Assembly (NCBI GenBank): GCA_018239675.1
Contig: JAFEGX010000122.1
Coordinates: 1-45,256 of the forward strand
Length of the DNA stretch: 45,256 nt
Source of the DNA: Verrucomicrobiota bacterium
GTDB taxonomy: Bacteria; Verrucomicrobiota; Verrucomicrobiia; Opitutales; Opitutaceae
Direction: 5' to 3'
Each line of letters starts with the position of its first letter. Position 1 is the stretch's first letter. The notes beneath the pieces were generated by a model. That model worked only from the letters and a program-made list of their open reading frames with translations, ran no database searches and was not told where the DNA came from. The translations under genes and the position numbers were made by a program. Below are positions 32,998 to 41,462 of this stretch, one piece after another.

Positions 32998-33852
32998 TCA
33001 CTTTCCGGCGCGCCACGCCCGCGGCGTGACGCCGAACACGCGGCGGAACGCGGTGCTGAAGTGCTGCGACGAGCTGAAGCCGTAGCGCAGGGCGACATGG
33101 GTCACGCGCGATTCCGGTTGGCGCAACGCCTGCCGGGCCGCGTCCAGCCGCTGGCGGAGATGGTAGGCCGCCGGAGTCAGCCCGACCTCGCGCCGGAACC
33201 GGGCGCTGAAACGCGCCACGCTGCCCCCGCGCGCCGCCGCCGCGAGTTCCCGCACCGCCGTCCGCCGGTCCACGTTGTCCCGCAGGAAGCCAAGCGCGCG
33301 CTCCGTCGTCGCCGAACGGACGCCGCCGGGCACCTCGCCCCGGCCCGGCCGGCTCAGCCGCTGCTCCAGCAGCGCGAGGAAGGTGCGCAGGTACTGCCGG
33401 ACCACCGCCCCCCGCCGCGGCCGCGCCGTCGCCAGCTGCGCATGGAGGCCCCGCAGCACCGCCTCGATTTCGTGACAGTCCGGCACCACCCGCACCCGAC
33501 GGGCCCGGAGCAGGGCGGCCACCCGGCGGCCGTCCCGGCCCAATCCCTCGAGATCCAAGCCGAGCCAGTTCACGTAGCACTCCACGCCCGGCTCGCGGCC
33601 CGTGTCGTGGATCTCCCGGGGAAAGGTGACCAGCAGGTCGCCCAACCGCTGCGGCACGACTTCGTCCCGGATCCGCCAGTAGGCCCGGCCGCGCGACAGG
33701 TACACGAACTCGAAACCGCGGTGCGCGTGCGGCTTCAGCCGGTGCCGCGGGCTCACCAGCGCCTCGCCGCAATGGGTCAGCGCGGTCAGACCGGGCAGCG
33801 GATTCTCGAGGAAGAACCCGCTCAGGATCTGATGCGTGCGTTCGGCTCTCAT
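32998..33852 (-). CDS. AraC-family transcription regulator
   Basis: The 284-residue regulator has an N-terminal cupin sensing domain (about 20-130, LKPHAHRGFEFVYLSRGRAYW and DLLVTFPREIHDTG) and a C-terminal double helix-turn-helix (about 185-284). The second HTH has the family signature ESRVTHVALRYGFSSSQHFSTAFRRVFGVTPRAWR. Cupin-AraC proteins usually sense sugars or small organic ligands. It diverges from the PhyH dioxygenase gene with 90 bases between the starts, so it probably controls that gene. ATG 33852 is the first in-frame start. Confidence 0.92.
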   Translation of the reverse strand: MRAERTHQILSGFFLENPLPGLTALTHCGEALVSPRHRLKPHAHRGFEFVYLSRGRAYWRIRDEVVPQRLGDLLVTFPREIHDTGREPGVECYVNWLGLDLEGLGRDGRRVAALLRARRVRVVPDCHEIEAVLRGLHAQLATARPRRGAVVRQYLRTFLALLEQRLSRPGRGEVPGGVRSATTERALGFLRDNVDRRTAVRELAAAARGGSVARFSARFRREVGLTPAAYHLRQRLDAARQALRQPESRVTHVALRYGFSSSQHFSTAFRRVFGVTPRAWRAGK

Positions 33853-33942
33853 ACGGGACGGCGGGGCTGGTTTTTATACAAACTTGGATCGGATCCTGAA
33901 CGTAATTCGGCCGGCGGCTGCTAACCTGCAACGCAAAACCCG

Positions 33943-34758
33943 ATGGCACCCCACCCCAGCCTCACCCCCGCCCAGCTCGCCGCCTTCGCCGAGCGCGGCT
34001 ACCACATCCACGAGCGCCTGTTTTCCGACGCCGAGGTCGATGCCATCAACGCCGCGGCCGACCGCGTCATCGCCGGGGTGCACGACAAAGGCGCGCCGCC
34101 CGACGTGGTGATTCTCCGCAGGGCGCCCGTCGACCTGATCAAGATCGACAACACCTGGAAGGCGGACTCCACGCTCGCCCGCACCGTGCTCAGTCCCCGC
34201 CTCGCCGCCATCGCCGCCCAGCTCATCGGCGCGCCGTCGATCCGGCTCTGGCACGACCAGCTGCTGGACAAGCCGCCGTTCGGCGGGCGGGTGGTCACCT
34301 ATCATCAGGACTGGGCATACTGGCAGATGATCGCGGAGTGCGAGACCGTGACCTGCTGGATCGCGCTCGACGACGTCCGGCCCGACTCGGGTCCGATGGT
34401 ATTCCTCGAGGGCACGCACCGGCTGGGGTTGTGGCCGACCCCGATGGGCATCACGGGCGACGACGCCCAGAAACCGGCGCTGCCGCCGGGATTCGTCACG
34501 CGCGAGGTGCCGGTGGTCATCCCGCGCGGCGCGGTCTCATTCCACCACGGCCTGCTGCTGCACGGGAGCGACCGCAACTTCTCCCCCACCCGCCGCCGCG
34601 CGCTGGTCTCACACGTCATGTCCGGCGAGTGCACCTACCGGCCGGGGCAGGAGCACCAGAATGAATGGATCATGAAGCGCTACGCCGAGCACCCGCAGCC
34701 CGGCGAGAAGTTCCGCGGCCCGCAGTTCCCGGTCATGTGGCCGCCGTCCCAGGACTAG
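33943..34758 (+). CDS. Phytanoyl-CoA dioxygenase (PhyH) family protein
   Basis: This is a 271-residue Fe(II)/2-oxoglutarate oxygenase. The iron triad is His121 and Asp123 in TYHQDWAYW and a distal His (His207) in LLLHGSDRNFSPTRRR, with an arginine (about 217) that would hold 2-oxoglutarate. The family hydroxylates diverse small substrates; in environmental bacteria many copies act on sugars, osmolytes or natural products, so the CoA-ester function should not be assumed. A divergent AraC cupin regulator suggests substrate-induced expression. Soluble, no signal peptide, normal length. Confidence 0.9.
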   Translation: MAPHPSLTPAQLAAFAERGYHIHERLFSDAEVDAINAAADRVIAGVHDKGAPPDVVILRRAPVDLIKIDNTWKADSTLARTVLSPRLAAIAAQLIGAPSIRLWHDQLLDKPPFGGRVVTYHQDWAYWQMIAECETVTCWIALDDVRPDSGPMVFLEGTHRLGLWPTPMGITGDDAQKPALPPGFVTREVPVVIPRGAVSFHHGLLLHGSDRNFSPTRRRALVSHVMSGECTYRPGQEHQNEWIMKRYAEHPQPGEKFRGPQFPVMWPPSQD

Positions 34759-34770
34759 GCTGGAACACAT

Positions 34771-34928
34771 TTCGCCACGAAGGTCACCAAGCGCACGAAG
34801 CCCAAGGCCTGTGCTTCGCGGCCTTGGCGGTCTTGGCGGTGAACCAACGTCCGGTCCCGGATAAATTCACCGCCAAGCACGCGAAGCTCGCGAAGCCCAA
34901 GGCTGCTCTTCGTGACTTTCGTGGCGAA
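34771..34928. repeat. Nested inverted repeat between PhyH and ptsI
   Basis: Outer arms 34771-34787 (TTCGCCACGAAGGTCAC) and 34912-34928 are complementary with one mismatch. Inner arms 34832-34843 (CTTGGCGGTGAA) and 34866-34877 are perfect. Intervening CGAAG/CCAAGG words add further pairing. The element fills the 190-base gap between two convergent genes and has no T-run. Confidence 0.8.
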
Positions 34929-34948
34929 CCCAGACCCAGACCGCGGGC

Positions 34949-36712
34949 CTATTCGACCTCGACCCGCGCGCGGTAGAACGCGTCGCACTTCGCGTAAATC
35001 TCCTTCGGCGAGGTCAGGCGCAGCGCCTCCTGCGCCAAGGCGCGCGCCTCGCTCATCTTCATCGAGCGGACGAGGTACTTCACCGAGGGCAGCCAGACCG
35101 GCGACATGCTGAGGCTGTCGACCCCCAGGCCGAGCAGCAGGGGCGCAAAGACCGGGTCCCCGGCCATCTCGCCGCAGACGCTGACATGGACGTTCCGCCG
35201 GTGGGCCTCGTCCACGATCTGCTTCAGGGTGCGGATCACCGCGGGATGGGTCGGCTCGTAGAGGTGCGCGATCCGGTCGTTCACGCGGTCAATCGCGAGG
35301 AGGTACTGGATCAGGTCGTTGGTCCCGATGCTGAAGAATGCGCACTGCTCTGCGAGGATGTCGGCCGTCGCGGCGGCGCTCGGGATCTCGATCATCGCGC
35401 CGACCTCGAGCTTCTCGTCGAAGGCCTGGCCGCGCGCCTTCAGCTCCGCCTTGCACTCGGCGAGGATCGCGTTCGCCTTCCCGAGCTCCTCGGCCCCGCT
35501 GATCATCGGGTACATCAGCTGGATCTTGCCGAAGGCGCTGGCGAGCAGGATGGCCCGCAGCTGGTCCTTGAAGATGTCCGTATGGACGAGGCAGAACCGG
35601 ATCGCGCGGAAGCCCATGAAGGGGTTGTCCTCCTTCGGGAAGAGATGCGGGTTCCCGGCCATCGGCTTGTCGCCGCCAAGGTCGAGGCTGCGGATGATCA
35701 CCGGATTCGGCGCCAGCGCCTCCGCCACCGTCTTGTAGGCGACGAACTGCTCCTGCTCGCTCGGGATGCGCGCGGAGTTCAGGAACAGGTACTCGGTGCG
35801 AAACAGGCCGACGCCCTCCGCCCGGTACTCCTTCACCGCCGAGAGCTCCTCCACGCGCTCGATGTTCGCCATCAGCGCCACCTTCACGCCGTCCTGCGTC
35901 ACCGCCGGCTGCTCGTTTGCCTGCAGCAGGCGCTGCTCAAAGGTCTTCTTCCGCTCCTGGATCTTGCCGTACCGGAAGAGCGTGCCCTCGGAGGGATGGA
36001 GGATGACCACGCCGTCGTAGCCGTCGACGATCGCCCAGTCGCCGTTCCGCACGCGCGTCGTGAGGTCGCGGACGCCCACCACCGCCGGGACCTTCATCGA
36101 CCGCGCCATGATCACCGCGTGGCTGGTCCGGCTGCCGGAGTCGGTGACCAGCGCCAGCGCGGCGGAGCGGTCGATGCTGGCCGAGTCGGACGGCGACAGG
36201 TCATTGGCGACGACGACGCGCTTCTCGACCAGGTGGCTGAGGTTGTTGGCCGCCTGACCGAGCAGGTTCTGGAGGACGCGCTGGGCGACGTCGCGGATGT
36301 CGCCGGCCCGCTCGCGGAGATACTCGTCGTCGATCTCGGAGAACGCCTGGATGTACCGCGACGAGATCTGGTTGAAGCACGTCTCGATGTTGCGCCCGCT
36401 CGACTCGAACTCGCGGATGGTCTCGCCGATGAGCGCCTGGTCCTCGAGGACCAGCAGGTGGGCGTCGAAGATCAGGGCCTCCTCGGGTCCCAGGTTCCGC
36501 TCCACCTCGGCCTTGATCTTCGTGATCTGCTGCCGGGTGTCGACCAGCGCCTTCTCGAACCGGCCCACCTCGGCGATCCGCTTTTCTGCGTCCACCTGGT
36601 AGTTCGGCACCTCGACGTCGCTCTGGATGTAGACGAAGATCTGGCCGTACGCGATGCCCTGCGAGGCTGAGATGCCTTGTACGACGACTTCGTTCTTTCC
36701 GGGGGGGCTCAT
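34949..36712 (-). CDS. ptsI: PTS enzyme I (phosphoenolpyruvate-protein phosphotransferase)
   Basis: The 587-residue enzyme takes phosphate from PEP and passes it to HPr. Domains run in normal order: HPr-binding helical part (about 30-145), phosphohistidine domain with His198 in TDSGSRTSHAVIM, and C-terminal PEP-binding barrel with GLFRTEYLFLN, EVGAMIEIPSA, FSIGTNDLIQYLL and VCGEMAGDP. The usual GGRTSH is SGSRTSH. ATG 36712 gives the standard N-terminus (VVQGISASQGIAYG); the frame to 36763 is longer but atypical. It follows ispE on the same strand by 57 bases. No HPr or sugar-specific EII gene is here; a regulatory phosphorelay is possible. Confidence 0.95.
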   Translation of the reverse strand: MSPPGKNEVVVQGISASQGIAYGQIFVYIQSDVEVPNYQVDAEKRIAEVGRFEKALVDTRQQITKIKAEVERNLGPEEALIFDAHLLVLEDQALIGETIREFESSGRNIETCFNQISSRYIQAFSEIDDEYLRERAGDIRDVAQRVLQNLLGQAANNLSHLVEKRVVVANDLSPSDSASIDRSAALALVTDSGSRTSHAVIMARSMKVPAVVGVRDLTTRVRNGDWAIVDGYDGVVILHPSEGTLFRYGKIQERKKTFEQRLLQANEQPAVTQDGVKVALMANIERVEELSAVKEYRAEGVGLFRTEYLFLNSARIPSEQEQFVAYKTVAEALAPNPVIIRSLDLGGDKPMAGNPHLFPKEDNPFMGFRAIRFCLVHTDIFKDQLRAILLASAFGKIQLMYPMISGAEELGKANAILAECKAELKARGQAFDEKLEVGAMIEIPSAAATADILAEQCAFFSIGTNDLIQYLLAIDRVNDRIAHLYEPTHPAVIRTLKQIVDEAHRRNVHVSVCGEMAGDPVFAPLLLGLGVDSLSMSPVWLPSVKYLVRSMKMSEARALAQEALRLTSPKEIYAKCDAFYRARVEVE

Positions 36713-36769
36713 GGATGCGTCGGCGCCGCCCGACGTTAACGCGTCAGGCTCCCAAGCCGTCAATGCGAT

Positions 36770-37675
36770 TTACAGGAGATTCGTCTCGGCCACGAAGGCC
36801 GAGGGTCCCCACGCCGCCCGCACGGTCGCGGTGATCGCCGCGGCGGGCACGCCGTCGGACAGCAGCGCAAAGCACGCGCTCCCGCTGCCGCTCATCCGCG
36901 CCGCCACGCCGAACCGCTGGCGCAACTGGCCGAGGAGCACCGGCAGTGCCACGAATTTCGCGAAGGCCGGCCGCTCGAGCGAATTGAAGAGACGCGCGCC
37001 GAGGTCCTCGTCCCGCTCCAGCGCCCGCACCAGGCCGGCCACGCGTTCCTCCGCCTCCGCGGGCGGCAGGTAGCCGGCGGGCGCCTCCGCGGCGAGGCGC
37101 TGGTAGGCCCACGGGGTCGCGATGCCGAACCCCGGCTTGAACACGACGACGCGCCGGCCGAACAGCCGGCGGGCCGCCTCCGGCGGCAGCGGCTCGATCC
37201 GCTCGCCCCGCCCGCGCATCACAACCGGGCCGCCGGCCAGAAACAGCGGGCAATCCGATCCCACCCGCGCCGCCACTCCGGCAAGCTCCGCCGGCGTCAG
37301 GGGATGTCCGGCCAGCGCGTTCAGCGCCCGCAGCGCCGCCGCCCCGTCACTGCTGCCGCCCCCGAGCCCGGCGCCCATCGGCACGCGCTTCGCCAGCTGA
37401 AACCGGGCGCCGCCGGTCCATCCCGTTGCCCGCCGGAATTCCGCCGCCGCCCGCAGCACGAGATTGGAGTCGTCGACCGGCACGGCCGGATCGTCGCAGG
37501 CCAGACGAAACTCCCCCGCGGGTTCCACGCGGAGCGTGTCCGCCAGGGCGAGCGGCGCCGCCACGGACACGAGCTCGTGAAAGCCGTCGGCCCGCCGGCC
37601 GGTCACGGCCAGGCACAGGTTCAGTTTGGCGGGACAGGACAGTTCGAGCGGCGTCACGGCGGGCGAAGAAAACAT
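36770..37675 (-). CDS. ispE: 4-diphosphocytidyl-2-C-methyl-D-erythritol kinase
   Basis: This 301-residue GHMP kinase catalyses the ATP-dependent fourth... step of the MEP isoprenoid pathway, acting on CDP-ME. It has SCPAKLNLCLAVTGRRADGF (substrate-binding N-terminus), the ATP loop PMGAGLGGGSSDGAAAL, GSDCPLFLAGG and the C-terminal MSGSGSACFAL glycine motif. ATG 37675 is preferred to a TTG at 37714, which would nearly meet the pyrF start. It diverges from pyrF by 41 bases and lies close to ispD and ispF on the other strand, an unusual near-clustering of MEP genes. Confidence 0.94.
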   Translation of the reverse strand: MFSSPAVTPLELSCPAKLNLCLAVTGRRADGFHELVSVAAPLALADTLRVEPAGEFRLACDDPAVPVDDSNLVLRAAAEFRRATGWTGGARFQLAKRVPMGAGLGGGSSDGAAALRALNALAGHPLTPAELAGVAARVGSDCPLFLAGGPVVMRGRGERIEPLPPEAARRLFGRRVVVFKPGFGIATPWAYQRLAAEAPAGYLPPAEAEERVAGLVRALERDEDLGARLFNSLERPAFAKFVALPVLLGQLRQRFGVAARMSGSGSACFALLSDGVPAAAITATVRAAWGPSAFVAETNLL

Positions 37676-37716
37676 TGGCGGTGGCCGGGTCGGGCCGTCA
37701 GCATTTTTCGGCAAAC

Positions 37717-38415
37717 ATGGCCTGCGATCTCATCCTTGTCCTCGACGCCCAGTCGCCCCGCGAAGTGACGCCTGTCCTGCGCCAGCTCCAGGGTACGGTC
37801 CAATGGGTGAAGATCGGCCTTGAGCTGTACACTGCCGGCGGGCCGGACGCCGTGCGCGAGATCGCCGGGCTGGGCTTCCAGGTGTTCCTCGACCTGAAGC
37901 TCCACGATATTCCCAACACCGTCGCCAAGGCGGTCGAGTCCGCCTCGCGCCTCCCGATCGGGATGCTCACGCTGCACACGAGCGGCGGGCGCGAGATGAT
38001 GCAGTGGGCGGTGAAGGCCCAGCAGCAGCACGCGCCGAACCTCCTGCTCCTCGGCGTCACGGTCCTCACGTCCACGAGCGCCGCCGGCCTGGCGGAGATT
38101 GGGGTGCCCGCCGCGCCCGCCGACCAGGTGGTGCGCCTGGGCCGACTCGCGGTCGAGTCCGGCCTGAAGGGCCTCGTGTGCTCGCCCCTCGAAATTGCCC
38201 CGCTCCGCGCGGCCCTGCCCGCGGCGGTCAGTCTTGTCACGCCCGGCATCCGGCCGCGCGACGCCAAGGCCGACGACCAGACCCGCGTGATGACCCCCGC
38301 CGAGGCCGCCCGCGCCGGCGCAAATTTCCTCGTCGTGGGACGTCCCATCTTCAAGGCCCCGGATCCGGTCCAGGCCGCCCGCGCCATCCTCGCCGAAATT
38401 CGCGAGCGGCCGTGA
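37717..38415 (+). CDS. pyrF: Orotidine 5'-phosphate decarboxylase
   Basis: This 232-residue TIM-barrel enzyme decarboxylates OMP to UMP. It has LILVLDAQSPREV (Asp in strand 1), VKIGLELYTAGG and the catalytic FLDLKLHDIPNTVAKAV, whose Asp-x-Lys-x-x-Asp array is intact. TPGIRP and FLVVGRPIF at the C-terminus bind the phosphate. Bacterial family length is normal. ATG 37717 agrees with the start of strand 1. It diverges from ispE and is followed, after an inverted repeat, by ispD. Confidence 0.95.
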   Translation: MACDLILVLDAQSPREVTPVLRQLQGTVQWVKIGLELYTAGGPDAVREIAGLGFQVFLDLKLHDIPNTVAKAVESASRLPIGMLTLHTSGGREMMQWAVKAQQQHAPNLLLLGVTVLTSTSAAGLAEIGVPAAPADQVVRLGRLAVESGLKGLVCSPLEIAPLRAALPAAVSLVTPGIRPRDAKADDQTRVMTPAEAARAGANFLVVGRPIFKAPDPVQAARAILAEIRERP

Positions 38416-38563
38416 CGAGGGACGAGTGACGGGAGCCGGCCGGCGTCGCCGCGTACCCGTCCTTGCGGTCGGCGGGTTATTCCTTCAAGTTTCCCCTCCC
38501 CACTCGCCGCACCCCCTCAGTCGAGCCAGCCGCCCTCGTCACTCGTCCCTTGTCCCTCGTCAC
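38412..38563. repeat. GACGAG-word inverted repeat between pyrF and ispD
   Basis: The words GTGACGAGGGAC and GACGAGTGACG (38412-38431) face their complements at 38552-38563 and 38537-38547. The right copy carries an insertion of six bases, so the stem would have a bulge. It overlaps the pyrF stop and ends just before the ispD ATG. Confidence 0.65.
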
Positions 38564-38569
38564 TTCGCA

Positions 38570-39250
38570 ATGAGTCGCACCGCCGTCATCCTTCTCGCCG
38601 CCGGCAGTGGTTCGCGCATGAACGGGGCGGTGACCGACAAGGTGCTGGCCCCCCTCGCCGGCCGGCCCGTCTTCGCCCATTCGGTGGCGGCCTTCATGGC
38701 CAGCAGCATCGCCGACTTCTACGTCGTGGTCTACCGCGACCCCCGCCAGATGACGGAGCTGATGGCGTACGCGCCGACGCCGTCAGCCCTGGTGCAGGGC
38801 GGGCGCGAGCGGCAGGAATCCGTGATGAATGCGCTGGCGGCGCTGCCCGACGACATCGCCCACGTCTTCATCCATGACTGCGCGCGTCCGCTGATCCGGC
38901 CCGAGCAGCTGGTCGCCCTGCACAAGATCGTCCGGCGCGAGGGCGCGGTCGTGCTCGCGCACCGCGTGACCGACACGATCAAGCAGCACCGGGACGACGC
39001 CCGCCTCCGCACCCTCGACCGCTCCCGCCTCTGGGCGATGGAGACGCCGCAGGTGTTCGGCCGCGACCTGATCGTCCGCGCCTACGCGCGCGTTGCCGAG
39101 CGCCGCCAGAGCGTCACGGACGACGCCTCCGCCGTCGAGAAGCTCGGCCACCCGATCGCCCTGCTGGAGAATTCGACGCCAAATCCGAAGCTCACGACGC
39201 CGGCGGACCTGGAGTACCTGGAGTTCCTCGTCTCGCGGGGCAATGGCTGA
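38570..39250 (+). CDS. ispD: 2-C-methyl-D-erythritol 4-phosphate cytidylyltransferase
   Basis: This 226-residue nucleotidyltransferase makes CDP-ME from CTP and MEP. It has AVILLAAGSGSRMNGAVTDK (CTP-binding loop with Arg and Lys), VVVYRDPRQM, the strand IHDCARPLI with the metal-binding aspartate, and TDDASAVE near the C-terminus that binds MEP. ATG 38570 follows the inverted repeat. It is separate from ispF, which follows 120 bases later, whereas many bacteria have them fused or adjacent. Confidence 0.93.
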   Translation: MSRTAVILLAAGSGSRMNGAVTDKVLAPLAGRPVFAHSVAAFMASSIADFYVVVYRDPRQMTELMAYAPTPSALVQGGRERQESVMNALAALPDDIAHVFIHDCARPLIRPEQLVALHKIVRREGAVVLAHRVTDTIKQHRDDARLRTLDRSRLWAMETPQVFGRDLIVRAYARVAERRQSVTDDASAVEKLGHPIALLENSTPNPKLTTPADLEYLEFLVSRGNG

Positions 39251-39370
39251 GCCGCGACCCATGCCGCGCCGGTCCAAGGCCCGTCGGGTTTCGCGTCCAG
39301 GACCGACAGCTTTCGCCTTGAGCTTTCGACCGAGGTTTGGCGATTGGCAGGAGGCGTTCGCCATTTCCCC

Positions 39371-39850
39371 ATGAAGTACCGCATCGGCCACGGCTACGAC
39401 ATTCACCGCATCGTTCCCGGGCGTCCTCTGGTGCTGGGCGGGGTGAAGTTCGAGACGGACTTCGGGCTCGACGGCCATTCGGACGCCGACTGCGTCACCC
39501 ACGCGATCTGCGACGCGATCCTGGGCGCCGCCGCGCTGCCGGACATCGGCCACCTGTTCCCCAACACCGACCCGGCGTACCGCGGCATCGACTCGCAGTT
39601 GCTGCTGCAGCGGGTCGTGGCGGAGATCCGGAAGCTGGGTTTCGACCTGGTGAACGTCGACGCGACGGTGATCGCGGAAAAGCCGAAGATCGCGCCGCGG
39701 CTGGCCGAGATGAAGGCTGCGCTGGCGCGGTCAACCGGCCTCCTGCCCGATGAAGTTGGGCTGAAGGCCACCACCAACGAGGGCGTCGGCGACCTCGGCC
39801 GCGGCCTGGCGATCGCCGCCCATGCGGTCGCGCTGCTCGCCAAGCGCTGA
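39371..39850 (+). CDS. ispF: 2-C-methyl-D-erythritol 2,4-cyclodiphosphate synthase
   Basis: This 159-residue trimeric enzyme cyclises CDP-ME 2-phosphate. It has the zinc-binding start IGHGYDIHRI (Asp and His ligands), LDGHSDADCVTHAICDAILG (third ligand His), and GHLFPNTDP. C-terminal LKATTNEGVGDLGRG is the substrate/cytidine part. ATG 39371 (MKYRIGHGYD) is chosen; the frame to 39344 is open. Its stop lies 7 bases before the OppA-like gene, so the two are probably in one transcript. Confidence 0.96.
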   Translation: MKYRIGHGYDIHRIVPGRPLVLGGVKFETDFGLDGHSDADCVTHAICDAILGAAALPDIGHLFPNTDPAYRGIDSQLLLQRVVAEIRKLGFDLVNVDATVIAEKPKIAPRLAEMKAALARSTGLLPDEVGLKATTNEGVGDLGRGLAIAAHAVALLAKR

Positions 39851-39857
39851 GGCTCCC

Positions 39858-41462
39858 ATGCGCCGCTTCTGCCGGTTCCTGCTCGCCGCCCTGGTCGTCC
39901 TCGCCGCCGGCTGCGCCCGGCGCGAGCAGCCGGTCGACCGCGGCATCCGCGAGCAGGTGCTGCATCGCGGCATCGGCCACGACCTCGCCTCGCTCGATCC
40001 CCAGCTGGCCACGCAGGCCAGCGACTACAGCGTGCTGTCCGCGCTCCTCGAGGGACTCGTCGCCGAGGACCCCGTGGACCTCCATCCGGTTCCGGGCGTC
40101 GCCGAGCGCTGGGAAGTCTCGCCCGATCAGCTGACCTACACCTTTACGCTGCGGGCCAATGCCCGCTGGTCGAACGGCGACCCGGTCACGGCCGCCGACT
40201 TCGTCCGCTCCTGGCAGCGGGTCCTGAACCCCGCGCTCGGCGCCGACAACGCCAACCTCCTCTACGTGATCCAGGGCGCCGAGGCCTTCCACCAGGGCCA
40301 GGCGCCGTTCAGCCAGGTGGGGCTCGCCGCGCCCGACGCCCGCACCCTGCGGGTCACGCTGGAGCATCCCGCCCCGTATTTCCTCTCCCTCCTGAACCAT
40401 CCCGTGTGGTTCCCGGTGCACCTGCCGACGATCGAGCGGTTCGGCTCCGTCACGGCCCGGGACAACCCGTGGTCCCGGCCCGGCAATTTCGTCGGCAATG
40501 GCCCGTTCAACCTGGTCAGCTGGCACGCGGGCCAGGAGATCGTGGTGGCCAAGTCCGCGACCTACTGGGACGCGGCCGCGGTGCGGCTCAACGGCATCCA
40601 TTTCCACACCATCGACAGCGTCGACGCCGAGGAGCGCGCCTTCCGCGCGGGCCAGCTGCACCTCACCGAGTCGCTGCCGCCCGACAAGGTCGCGACCTAC
40701 CGCCGCACCGCGCCGCAGTTCCTGCGGATCGACCCCCTGCTGGGCACCTATTTCTACCGCCTGAACGTCACGAAGCCCTTCCTCAACGACGTCCGCGTCC
40801 GGCGCGCGCTGGCGCTGGCGGTGGACCGCGAGGCAATCGTGACGAAGATCCTGCACGGCGGCCAGCAGCCGGCGCGGGCGTTCACGCCGCCGGGCACCGC
40901 GGGCTACGTGGCGCAGACGGCGCTGCCCTGTGACTTTGCCGGCGCGCGGCGCCTGCTGGCCGAGGCCGGCTTTCCCGGCGGCCGCGGCCTGCCGCCCTTC
41001 GAGCTGCTGTTCAACACCTCGGAGACCCACCGCGTGATCGCCGAGGCGATCCAGGAGATGTGGCACCGCGAGCTCGGCGTCGACGTGCGGCTGGTCAACC
41101 AGGAGCTCAAGAGCACGCTCGAGGCGCGCCGGCTCGGGCATTTCGAGATCCTCCGGTCGGTCTGGACCGGGGACTACGTCGACCCGTCGTCGTTCCTCGA
41201 CATCTGGCGCTCGGACAGCGGCAACAACTACACCGGCTGGTCCAGCCCCCGGTATGACAGCCTGCTGTTCGAGGCCGAGCGCACCACCGACCCCGCGCGC
41301 CGCGAGACGCTGTTCCAGGAGGCGGAGGCGCTGCTGCTGGAGGACGCCCCGCTCATTCCGATCTACCACTACACGCACGTCTTCCTCTGTCATCCGGCGG
41401 TGAAGGGCTGGAATCCCACCCTGCTCGACCACCACCCGTACAAGCATGTCTGGCTGGAGTGA
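39858..41462 (+). CDS. OppA-like peptide-binding lipoprotein (SBP family 5), copy 1
   Basis: This 534-residue lipoprotein has a signal ending in VVLAAGC (lipobox, Cys at about 19). The SBP_bac_5 fold begins with DLASLDPQLATQ, YSVLSALLEGLVAEDP, and PVPGVAERWEVSPDQLTYTF. The segment SNGDPVTAADFVRSWQRV is the family's signature. C-terminal FNTSETHRVIAEAIQEMW and LIPIYHYTHVFLC follow. It should bind oligopeptides outside the membrane for an ABC importer. It is the first of three related genes; shares PVxRGIREQVLH with the copy at 44759. It overlaps the next gene by 17 bases. Permease and ATPase genes are not in the window. Confidence 0.92.
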   Translation: MRRFCRFLLAALVVLAAGCARREQPVDRGIREQVLHRGIGHDLASLDPQLATQASDYSVLSALLEGLVAEDPVDLHPVPGVAERWEVSPDQLTYTFTLRANARWSNGDPVTAADFVRSWQRVLNPALGADNANLLYVIQGAEAFHQGQAPFSQVGLAAPDARTLRVTLEHPAPYFLSLLNHPVWFPVHLPTIERFGSVTARDNPWSRPGNFVGNGPFNLVSWHAGQEIVVAKSATYWDAAAVRLNGIHFHTIDSVDAEERAFRAGQLHLTESLPPDKVATYRRTAPQFLRIDPLLGTYFYRLNVTKPFLNDVRVRRALALAVDREAIVTKILHGGQQPARAFTPPGTAGYVAQTALPCDFAGARRLLAEAGFPGGRGLPPFELLFNTSETHRVIAEAIQEMWHRELGVDVRLVNQELKSTLEARRLGHFEILRSVWTGDYVDPSSFLDIWRSDSGNNYTGWSSPRYDSLLFEAERTTDPARRETLFQEAEALLLEDAPLIPIYHYTHVFLCHPAVKGWNPTLLDHHPYKHVWLE

